Below are positions 24,701 to 36,700 of a stretch of DNA of 64,000 nt, piece after piece. This DNA is from Phoronis australis (lineage: Eukaryota > Phoronida > Phoronidae): the NCBI GenBank assembly GCA_002633005.1, contig NMRA01000009.1, positions 1,633,858-1,697,857 on the forward strand, in the 5' to 3' direction. The stretch's first letter is position 1. Each line of letters starts with the position of its first letter. The position numbers were made by a program, and so were the translations under genes. The notes under the pieces are model-generated. The model did not search any database. It saw only the letters and a program-made list of their open reading frames with translations, and had not been told where the DNA came from.

Positions 24701-27700
24701 ATATGGAAATTTTATTATATCTAGATGCAGGTGTTTGGTGCAATGGTCCCAACTGAGCGGCGCACATCTGATACAACGTGTATCAGACCACCTGCACTAA
24801 TTTTTCACTATATCTGTGTTTTTATGTGTACCTAAAAATTTTTACAAAAGTCAGATATTGACAAAATAGTAACTTCCATGCCTCTTTTGTACTGATCTCA
24901 TTACTCATATGCTTCAGTGTTTGTGTTGAAGGTTGCTGACAGTGACGTTGAGAAATCTGACACTGTTCAACGTTTTGATCCTTTGATGGAATCCACTCAG
25001 ATCTACCAAGTTGCAGATGAAGGTAAACCTGTTGATGAAGACGCGACACAGCTGTATGAACCAATGGAGGAAGAGACGGGTATTTACGATGTGGTTACAC
25101 AGAGGCCCCCTGGTGTTGGCAGCTCAACTCACGTGTATGAGGCAGCAGAGGAGAATGATTGTGTGGATGGTGACAGTGGCAACCCCTCTAGGGATGCGCA
25201 GGAAGAAACTCAAGCTATTGATAGGGATATATATTGTGAAGCCACTCAGAGGTACGAACCTTCACATAATGAGGTCAAACCTGACTCAGACGTGTGTAAT
25301 GAGGTCACTCAGCCACATATGACAGATGCTTCTGCCAATCAGGATGTTGATGAGGAGCCCAAGGATTCCACATTTGACATGGTTGCCTCCACCTTACCCA
25401 TCACCATCCAAGCGACTGCTGATACTTCAACGAATCAGGGCACTACTATCGAGCAAGAGGCTTCCACACTGGATATGAATTGCGCTACCTTGCCTGTCAG
25501 TCCCCAGGTGACACCAGAGAAACCCAGGCATCCTGAGGGATCATTGTTTCGAATTCGCTGTCAGCAGTCTGGATCACTGGGCACAGAAGAATCTCCTTTC
25601 AAGCGTCCCCATACACCACCCATGGGAACACCTGACATGGCAAAAGCTGGACATATGTTCACACCTGAAAAGGATTCTCAGAGTCCAAAAACTAGTTTGA
25701 AAGGAGCATTGAAAACTTTGAACCTGCTTGAAGAATCATCGTCAGAAGAAGATAACTCCCAAAAGGAGACATTGTTGATAACACCTGAGGTGACCCCAGA
25801 TAAACCGACCACACATCCACTTGGTTCACTGAAGAAGGTGCACTTCTCAGATGACCAGGTATGCAATTCTCTGATCAGCCATTGAACATACAGAACATGC
25901 CAAATGTATTCAGACAAAATTACTCAGAATTCCCCGTCATGATTGGAATAGCTTCTTCTCATGACAGAGAAGGAAAGGTGAGTCAGTTTGTCTTTATTAG
26001 TCTGCCATGTTGCCCCTATGATAATCATTGTCAGTCATCTTTTGCTGTAAATAGGATAATACTTCAAAACGGGAAACAGTATTTTGTCTGATTACTTTTG
26101 TCTTGCACTGTATGGCCTACTTGGGCTTCAGTGTTACTGTCATTCTTGTGAAAAAATAATTACTGATTCTTATTACTTTATTTAGACAGTAACTTGCTTT
26201 ATTGCACAGCTAGCTTTTTTGTTTTCATGTGGAGTCTGGTTGTTTTGTTGGTTATTGTCAAGGAGATACACGAAAATGATCGTATTTTTCATGGTTTTGA
26301 AAATTCTCTTAAAAATGCTGTTTGTTTTTCATCCGCAGTTCTTTGATAGGTAGAAATTCGCTGCACACAAAATATAATTGGGGCTAATTTTTATTTCTCA
26401 ATATAATGCTTAGGAGAGTGCCATCCTTTGATAGTATTTCATTAAGTGAATTCCTTTATTTCGGATATGAAAATAGCAGTGCGACAGTGTATAATATTGA
26501 TAGATATTCAGCAACATAATTGTCCATTATCAAGACAGTCCTCAATGCATTATGATGTTTTGTCAATATCCTGTGTTCTTTAATAGGCCAATGCCTCGCC
26601 ACTTCCAAGATCACAAGATATTGACAGTACTGACGACTGTGGTGACCTTACACAGGCCTATGATGTTCCTGATGCTCCTGCTGACATTGACGAAGAGAAC
26701 ACCGTAGAGCCAAGTTTTACCCAGGCTTACACCTTAGAGGCTCATGAGGTATACCTTCAGCAACACTTCACATAAAACGAAGATATGTTAAGACTATCCT
26801 CTAAAAGATAAGCACTCAAAAAATTTTGTTTGAAAAGACCAATCTCCTTTCACCAGTGAGATAGACAACTAGTAATGTGTTCTGTGTATAGACGTGTTGT
26901 AGAATAGATACTCTTGACTCGTGATGTGGCATTCCATCGCAACTGGTTAATAAGTGAGTCTAGGTACTCTGGTGCCTTTGGCGGTGTATCAGACATGTTC
27001 AGGACACATGGTATGAAACATGGAAGCAAAACTCATGAGAGCCCTCTTTTCGGTCATCAGGTTCTTTTTGAAAATTTTTTTGTAAGTCAGCCTGCGTCTT
27101 TTAAGAGAATGGACTGGCTTCCAGTTCAAGCTGACAGATTTTGTATGGTGATCCAACCTTCTGTTGAACAATGGTGTACATGGTGCACAGATCAACATGT
27201 GTGTTTGCCAATCAATTTGTTTTATGCAACTTAAGTAGGGAACTGTGGGATTGGCCCTTAGTATTTTTGATAAAGAATGGTTTTAGCAGCCAGTCACATA
27301 ATGAAGGTTATGATTTTGAGCATGAGTGGGAGAATGCACTTTTGATCGTATTTCAAGTTTTGTGAAGGCTAAGACTTAACAAAGTTGGGAATGGGGGTTG
27401 TCCTTGTTATAACTGTTTCAGTTTTCTACTCCTGTGCAGTAGAGCTACTCATGTTTTGTGGTTTACTTCAATGTTGGATTGATAGAAACTACTGGCAAAT
27501 TTTTAGTTTTGTTCTTTTGTTTAATGTGCAAGGTGCTTCCTTTAAGTGAAATGTGTGGACTGGTGTCTGAAGAAACCAAAGAAAGTCATGATTCGTGTGA
27601 TCATTAAACAGTACATGCTTAAATATTATGTTAGCATTCCAAATAGAGTTTGTGATCTGTGCTACTAATGTAGTTTGTAAATTGGAGTTCATTGGGAAGG

Positions 27701-30700
27701 GATTCAACTGTTTTATGCTCACTAGGGTCATACCGGTACATAAATGTAGACTTGGCACTCATCATAGTAAAATCGTGCAATTATTGCAAAAGCATAGTCA
27801 AACTGGAATCCTGGAGATGTTTCAAATGAAAAAATGAGCAATTTTTAACATTTTAGTTGGGTTGTGAAATAGTACCAAAAGGCATTATTACTGTGTAGAT
27901 GTATATCTGTATGATCAGATTGAAATTCATTTCAGTCTTGCAGTCCTGAAGAAACTCTAAACACGCAGGCATTCAGCGGTGGTGGAGAAATTGACGCGAC
28001 TCAGTCGTATGACGTGGATATGTCCGACTGTAAGGTTACTGAGTCGTACAGTGACACTTCTGCATCAACAAGCAGTTATGTCACAGTGGACCAACTGACA
28101 TGCCTCAACAACGGTGAGGAAGTAAGTGTATTATGGGTATGTTTTGTTTATAGTAAGGTGGATTGTGGTGTGTAGTAAGATGCATTCTCTGCTTTAGTTG
28201 GTCTTAATTTATACAAAGGTGAGAGCATCCTGTTTTTGACATTCGTGACCTTCCTCTTTAGTCCTCTTATGGTCCCTAGGTGTCACTTAAGGTCTGACTA
28301 ACTGCTAGATACAGTCACTTTTTAATTTGAGACATTTAATTTTCATTTTAGAGACCTTTTGCTAAGTTTGGGTATTTTCAAATTTCCTTCTAAAACATAA
28401 ACCAGTATTAACTTGCTTTTCGTCAAAAATAGCATTTCATTCCAGTAACTGCCCAAGCAATTTTTATGCGCCCTCATGTTTATATGTGGACGCATTATGC
28501 TGTCATCTCCGTCTGTCCAACGTCTGATGTTATATCTTCAAAAACCTTTGACGAATGTTCATGATATTTTGCGCATTTGCTCCTTTTCTGGGTGGCATGG
28601 CATGAGTGAACTTTCGGACGGATCCGACTACCGGTGTGTCCCCTAGTGGCAATTTTACTTTTTTACGCTTACCTCTGAATCTTCAAAGGTCCTCAATGTA
28701 TTTTCATAAAATTTGGCATATTGGCATCTTTTAGTGAGATGACACTTCTCCCGTTTTCGGATGGATTCCTTGTAGTCTGCGCCACCTAGTGGCCATTTTC
28801 ACTGTTTTCGAGTGTGTTTTTTGGCGTCCACCGCTCTATCAACCAAACCCCTCCAAGGATGATTGTGAAAATTGGCATTTGTGTTCTTGCTATGAAGCGG
28901 ATGGCTCGTAATGATTTTCTGACGACTTCATCTACTGTGGCACCTCCTAGTGGCAGTTTTTTTGTTTTTTTTTGCGCCCATGGCTGCATCTCCTAAGCCG
29001 TTTGCAGGATCTTTACTAAATTTAGCAAGTGTATTTATATGATGTTGATAACGGACGACCACGACTTTTGGACGGATCTGACTGCTGGTGTGCCCCCGAG
29101 TGGCAATTTAAGTTTTTTACATTTACCTGTCTTCAAAGGTCCTTACCGGATTTTCATAACATTTGAAATATAGGCATATCTTAGTGAGATGACGCTATCC
29201 TCCTGTTTTCGGATGGAATCGAGGTATTTTGCACCACCTAGTGGCCATTTTTGCTGTTTCTGAGTCCACTTTCTGTTAACCAAACCATTCTAAGGATGAT
29301 TTTGAAAATTGGCATATATGTTCTCGGTGCGAAGAGGACGGTTGACAATGACGTCTTTGACTACTGTAGGGCCTCCTAGTGGTAGTTTCGTTTTGTTTTG
29401 CGCCCATAGTTGTATCTCCTAAACCCATTGCAGGATCTTTATTAAATTTTGTAAGTGTATTTATATGAAGCTAACAAAAGACAACGATGACTTTTAGGCA
29501 GATGCATCGAACGCTGTGCCCCCTAGTGTTAATTTCATTTTTTTCCGTTTTCCTTTCTTTGAAGATCCTTGACAGATTTTCATGAAATTTGGCAAATAGC
29601 TTTTTATTAAAGAAGCAATTGCATGTTCCCACTTTCGGGTGGATTGGATGTTTTTGCACCGTCTAGTGGCCATTTTATGATACAAATAAGCAACCCTAGA
29701 AGCACTCCTTTTTCGGTGCATTCGTGGGCACATTTTAACGCTCCGCGTTACTTTTGTTTAAAGGATTAAACAACATTTCAGATGATGCAATATGATAGAG
29801 CTACTCAATTGAAGAAAAATGATGCTTCATTTTAAAATTGGTTAATAAATACAAAAGTTATGAGGCTTTTAAAATTCTGAAATATCACTTCCGGCTGCAG
29901 TGGCCAAATGAGCATATTGGGGATCATCTTAAGTCTGAAATGTTCCATTCTTCCAAACTATCACCACAGCAAAGATGAAACTACTATCTTTATTAGTTTT
30001 ATAGCTATGTTTACTTATAAAAAAATTAAAAAATCCTTCAGGACGGCCATTGATTAAATTTGGTTCCATAGTATTTTCAGCTGATCATAAATGATAATCA
30101 TGTAGGAAAAAGAACGTTTTTGCACAATTTTAAATGGAGTTTTACATCTAGTCTGGCCAATAAGACCTCTGGAAATTGTGAAAAATGTGGGTCTGGAAAC
30201 ACTTAGGTGCCACATTTGCATCATGATAATAATGTCCAAAACAAGCAAGAACTGCAAGACTTAAATAAATCACAGAAGTAAAACGGTACGATAAAATTGC
30301 ATGAAATTTTCAGTGTTTATTCCTAATAAGATGTAGTATCATACATAATAAAGCATGCCATTCTGCAAGTTTTCGAAAATACAACATAAAATTGACCACG
30401 GCTCATGTTTTCTATAGATTTCCGTTGTAAGTACGATCATTTCCATTTGTATCGACACCAGTTTGACTTATTCTTCTCGCCTCCTTCACGTGTAAGATAT
30501 TCATTAACAAATGATCAAATAACCACTTGTTAAAGTAAACTAACATATTAAAAAGCACAAGGTCTTTCAACGAAAACAGCAGAGCAATCTGTGTCAGTGG
30601 AGTAGGAATCGTCACTGTCATTCGAAAGTTCCAGCAGTGATGTCGCCATTTTGATTTTCTAGTAGAGTTACCCGCATATTCTCACCCGCACATTCGCGCC

Positions 30701-33700
30701 GTGCGTTTCATTAAAATATAAAGGTTCTCATTGAAAAGTTGAATAAACAAACTTTATTACGATATAAATGTCACTGGTATGATGCACACCAGTCCAAAAC
30801 TACGACATTTTAAAGTTTTCATCTAAAAATTTGACAATGTTGTGATTGTAATTATACCTTGAAAAATACATGAGTCGTCGGCTAAAGAATTTTTCTATCT
30901 GTTTGTGCTTGCTTGAGAACATGGTGATTCGTGTAAATGCGCCACTGTTTTGAAAACGCAAGTACTGATTTCGCGGTGATTACTCACTTGGGCAAAATAT
31001 GCAGTCAGCCGGTAACTACACCACAGTTAATTAAATTTTTCTTTACTATGTAGATGTTGGATATTGATGTGAGTTATATCATTAGAAAAAAGGTGAATTG
31101 GTCTTTCTCTCATATGTTTTTTGTCGGTAAATGGAATGTAACGAAGTTACAGGAGCGATATGAAAATCTATGTTTTTGTGGTTGACCGTCTATTTCCAGT
31201 TGATTAATAGACTTACTTAGGGTACATATTTTTCAAATTGGTCTCGGCATGTTCTTTTACTCAGATGGGTAGTAATTTCTGGTTTTAGGTAGCTCAACAT
31301 GGCAAGTAATTTTAAAAACTGAGTGCCATCTGAAACTTTCAGGAAATCTCGGCTCTTCTCAAGCCCAGAAATCCCTTCTCACCTGTCAAATTGAAGAACA
31401 AATTGAGGCCAGTTTTATAGCATAAGGTGGTCGACTTCAAAAGTTAGTTTTTGATAGAAGGCAAGTACATGGCAGGTTTGGTGCTATAGTGGTACCACCA
31501 GCAACTTCTCAGTGACTGGATTCAATGCTGTGTTTAACTGATATCTTGCTTGTTTTCAGAGGGTTGAAAACAGCCAGTCGTCTGATGAGGGTGGTTCCGA
31601 CAACAAGTGCGCCAATATTCTCTGTGTGCCATTTTCTACAGCGAACAATGAGAAGTCAGACTTAGACAGGACTCAGGAGGCTAAGGCTGACAACTCTGAT
31701 GACATCTCACCTGTTGTACCTCCAATGTGTGGTACACATAGCCTTGAGGTTGCCACAGATTATGGTGAGGAGCTAGTGGTGGAGCCTGCTGCTCCCTCTG
31801 GTGAGTCTCAACCTGAGAAGGCAGCAGATACGAAGAGTGGCAGACGAGTTTCTAGAAGAACCGTTGAGGTTAAATCTGCAGAAGAAAGAACTGAAACTAA
31901 GAGAAGTCGGAGGGGATGTCGGTCAAAGTGTGAAAGTAGCACAGTTGAAGATGTTACTGAGAGTATCAATGTTGACCATAAACAGTCAGTGACTTTGCCA
32001 GATGTTGAAGGCAGAAAGTCTGCTGGGAGTGTGGCTAAAGGAAAGATTACTTCTGTTGATGCTAACTCAGCAGTGGGAGATGGTGAAACTCGGCGAAGTC
32101 GACAGAGTTGTAAGATGAGCCATGAAAGCAGCACAGTAGACAGTATTTCAGAGAAAACTGTTGATGAGGATGTAGGAGTAGATCAGAATAACTCAGAAAC
32201 TTCATCAGTACCTAAAGGAAGGCGTGGGAGAAAGTGTTCTGCAAATGCAGCTGAAGTGAATGCCACATCTGTTGAAAGTGGCTCAGCTGTAAAAGAGCGT
32301 GATCCTAAGAGAAGCTGTCAAAGTCGTGCGACAAGCAGGGAAAACTGCTCAGTAGAAAATGTCACAGAAAAAAATGACTCCAGGGTAGACCCTGAAGAGT
32401 TGGAAACTTTACCGCTGCAAAAAGGAAGACGTGGGACAAAATGTGCTGGCGCTCAAGTGAATACAACTCAAAAAGTGAGAGGTCAGTCTAAAAGTAGAAT
32501 GTCACAGACGTCTGAGGAAATTGCAGACAACCATTCTAATCAAAGAAGGGGTAAGCGAGGAAAAGTGCACTGGGATGAGGAGGTGAAGGACGACAACGGT
32601 GAAGGCAGTAATATGGCTGAGGAAGCTGAGGAGAAGGTCCAAGACATTAACAAAGAGAAGATACAAATCGATTGTAAAAGAACTGAGGATGAAGAAGAAA
32701 GTTCCACAACTAGGAGGACAAGAAGGACAAGAAATGAAAGTAAGGAAAAGGTTACTAGTCAAGTCAACGGCGGAGAGAGCTCGGAGAAAACAACACGAGG
32801 CAGATCACGATCAAAAAGAAAGCAAGAGGGAGAGAAAATGAAGGATGATGATGTTGACACTGTAGAGCAAGTGCCATGTAATGGAAGTGAAGTCGAGGAC
32901 ACTTCAAAAGCTGGGACAAGATCTAAGATGGTTAGGAAGGTCAAAGGAGAAGATGATGACAGTATGTCAGATTCCGTGGAAACAAAAGCTAGGTCTAAGA
33001 GGAAACGGCGTGCAGTGAATGAGGGAAAGGCAGATACCCTGATAGAGCCTGAGCCCAGCCAGCCAGGTGTAAAGAAGAGTAGACGTGTAGGAATGCAGGC
33101 AAACGACGCTTACGGAGTGCTCGAGAAAGGCAGACAACAGAGGTGTAAAGGGGATAGTGTTGCTCTTGGTGTTGGTAGAGGATGTGAGACTGTGCAGGCC
33201 GAGAGTGAACTGAATGTTTCAGTGGCAAGTTCATCATGTTTTGATGCAGAAGATGGACCAAGTACAAGGCGAGGTAGAAAAAGAAAGGGGGATGGATCAG
33301 CTGCTGTAGATAAGCTCTCGGCTGATATTGGGGACAAGTCACAAAGTGTTGTGTCTGTACCAAGCTCTACTGCAAGGAAATCAAGAATACAGTGCCGACA
33401 GTCAATGGAATCTAGCAGGTCAACTAATGTAAGCACAGCAACAGAGTCTGGGGCTACAGAACCTGAAGCAAAGTCTAGAGGAAGAAGCAAGAACAGGAAG
33501 CTGCAGACCTGTATTGGGGCAGATAAGGAGAAGAGTCCAGTGAAAGGAACCAGACAAGTACAGAAGGGGAAGACTGTGGAGGCAGCCAGTGAAGGTGCGA
33601 CTCCAGCTAAAATGAGGTGGGAAAGGTCCTCATCAACTGATAGTCAGGTGAGACTGTTAAAGGTGGATGATGTTTGATGATTGGGGAATTGTAAACACAA

Positions 33701-36700
33701 CCTGTTTCAGTCAACGCATTTCCTTGTGTTTTACGTTAAAGTCCTTTTGTATTAAAAGGTGTGAAAAAGACTCAAGGTTTTGAAATGCCTTATCAGGTAG
33801 TCTGAGGATTTAGCCAAAAACAGTAAAATATAGGATTTAACTCCGCCTCTATAACAGTATTTTTTATTTTCAGAAAGTAGAAATCTTGTACAATTTTAGT
33901 GAAATTCAAACCAATCTGTGATTGATTGGGTCAAGTGTCCATCTCTTTTTAGTGGAATTTAGTAAAAAAGAAATCAGGTACTTTCATAACAAGAAATTGT
34001 AGCCATGATACAATCTATTTTTTTTCTATAAAATAGACAAGATTTTATCTTAAATATAGTGTCACAGTTTTTTAAAACTTTTTTGTGTAACCTTAGATTT
34101 TTTCATGAAAGTATATTTTTTGTAGCACTTTGTTCAAATATGACACATTTTCAAAATTTTCCTAACAACTTTTATGGTTAAATGACCATAAATCATCTCA
34201 AAGTTTTATTTGAGTGCCACCATCCTTTTCCAGGTCTACTTTTGTCATCTATTTAAGTGATTGCTTTTCAAACATGAATTATATCGATGAACACCAAAGC
34301 TTTTTTGTGCTAACTTCCTTTTTGTCATCCTTTGAAAGTTATTGCATCGGGGTCCTTTGTTTTAAAAAATCAAATATTTTTATAGCCTGGAAGTTAATTC
34401 TAGTTTTTTTCGCAGACATTTTTATGCGCCCACATATTTATATGTGGACGCGTTATGCCGTCATCTCCGTCCGGCGTCCACAGCTCTATCTCCAAAGCCC
34501 TTTGACATACGTTCATGAAGTTTGGCACATATGTTCCATTCATGAATGGGACGGCACTTTCGGTGGCAATCCTATTTTCTTGTGCTTATCTTTGTAACTT
34601 CAAAAGTCCTGAATGGATTTTCGTGAAATTTGGTATGTAGGCACCTATTAGTGAGATGACGCTATCCTCTCGTTTTTGGATGGATTCGACGTAGTTTGTG
34701 CCACCTAGTGGCCATTTTTAATGTTTTCGAGTCTGTTTTTTTGCATCCACCCCTCTATCAACCAAACCGCTCAAAGGATGCTTGTGAAAATTGGCATGAA
34801 TGTGCTTACTGTGAAGAGGATGGTTGACGATGATTTTCAGACGATTTTGACTACTGTGGCGCCTCCTAGTGGCAGTTTTTTTATGCCTATGGCTGTATCT
34901 CCTAAACCGTTTGCAGGTTATTTACCAAATTTAGTAAGTATATTTATATGATGTTAACAACCGACGATGACGACTTTTGGATGGATCGGAGTACGGGTGT
35001 GCCCCTTAGTGGCAATTTTATTTTTTTACATTTACCCTTGTATCTTCAAAAGTCCTGAACGGATTTTCGTGAAATTTGATATGTAGGCACCTATTAGTGA
35101 GATGACGCTGTCCTCCCGTTTTCGGATGGATTCGACGTAGTTTTTGCCACCTAGTGGCCATTTTTACTGTTTTCGTCCACTCTATCAACCAAACCGCTCA
35201 AGGGATGGTTGTGAAAATTGGCATATATGTGCTTACTATAAAGAGGATGGTTGACCATGATTTTCCGATGATTTCAACTGCTGTGGCGCCTCCTAGTGGC
35301 AGTTTTGTTTTTGTTGCGCTTATGGCTGTATCTCCTAAACCGTTTGCAAGATCTTTACTTAATTTAGCAAGTGTATTGATATGATGTTGACTACGGATGG
35401 CGATGACTTTCGGACAGATCTGACTACTGCTGTGCCCCCTAGTGGCATTTTATTTTTTTTACGTTTAACTCAGCATCTTCAAAGGTCCTCAACATATTTT
35501 CATAAAATTTTAAATGTAGGCATCTATTGGTGTGATGACGCTATCTTCCTGTTTTGGATGGAATCGAGGTATTTTGCACCACCTAGTGGCCATTTTTGCT
35601 GTTTTCAAATCTTGTTTTTGGTGTCCACCCCTGTATCAGCCAAATCATTTGAAAATTGGCATATATGTTCTCAGTATGAAGACGACCTTTGATGATGGTG
35701 ACTGACTACTGTGGTGCCTCCTAGTGGTAGTTTTGTTTTGAGGCCATAGTTGTATCTCCTAAACCCACTGCAGGATCTTTACTAAATGTAGGAAGTGTAT
35801 TTATATGAAGGTAACATCAGACAACGTCGACTTTCAGGCAGATCCAACGGACACTGCCCACTAGTGGCAATTTCATTTTATTCTGTTTTCCTTTGTTTCT
35901 CTGAAGTTCCTTGACAGATTTTTATGAAATATGGCATGTTCCTGTTTTTGGATGGATTGTATGTTTTTGCGTCATCTAGTGGCCATTTTTATGATACAAA
36001 TAAATAACCCTAAAAGCACACCATTTGCAATGCATTCGTGGGCATATTCAACGCTCTACGTTGCTCTTGTTAAGTCTAGTCTGCACACCACCTAGTTGTC
36101 ACATATTCATATTTTCACTTGTTTGAGTTGTTCTTTTCAGGCTTCCCCAGGCAGGTCCTGCAGGAAGATTAGCAAGCCAAGAATTATCTTCACAGGTGTG
36201 AGTGAAGACAGCTTCACAAAGGTATCTTTATGTATAAAGTGGTGTTTTGTAGTAACTTAGCAGAACTGGTGTGTTGTTTTCCATTGATACTTCGTTTAAA
36301 GTTCCACTTGCAAACTGTTCACTGTTTTTAGTACAGAATGTATAAACAATTAAGATAACGATAAAAAGATAGATCACTATTGCTTCCTGAAAGGCTGCTG
36401 ATGGCGTACACTTCTGTTCATACAATTAATGTGACTCTTTGTATGTGATTCAGCATGAAAACTCATTTTTTAGCTGGAAATTGTTACGCAAAACCAAGTG
36501 AGACTCACATTGCGAAACACTCTCGATAATTCCTTTACTGTCTGTTGTAGATAATCCAAGATTTGGGTGGAGAAATAGCCAAATCACCAACTCAGGCAAC
36601 CCACCTTGTCACAGATGAGGTAATGGTTATAACATTTATCATCTGTCAGAGGATTTGATTAGATTAAGGATTAATACGACTATTATCCTTAGATTCAGGT

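Larger units (their letters stand above)
34420..36070 (+). repeat. Dispersed repeat family A copy 3 (MDC1 intron 14)
   Basis: This is the longest copy. The head is CACATATTTATATGTG; at least eight internal half-units alternate CCACCTAGTGGCCA and CCTCCTAGTGGCAG; the tail is GCATTCGTGGGCAT. It is in the same orientation as copies 1 and 2. The unit structure (about 240 bp per pair of blocks) suggests tandem expansion inside a mobile element. Confidence 0.75.

Noticed and set aside
25905-25985. Possible extra MDC1 exon before a GTGAGT
   Set aside because: The required frame has a stop. The sequence resembles a repeat near 12,410-12,500.
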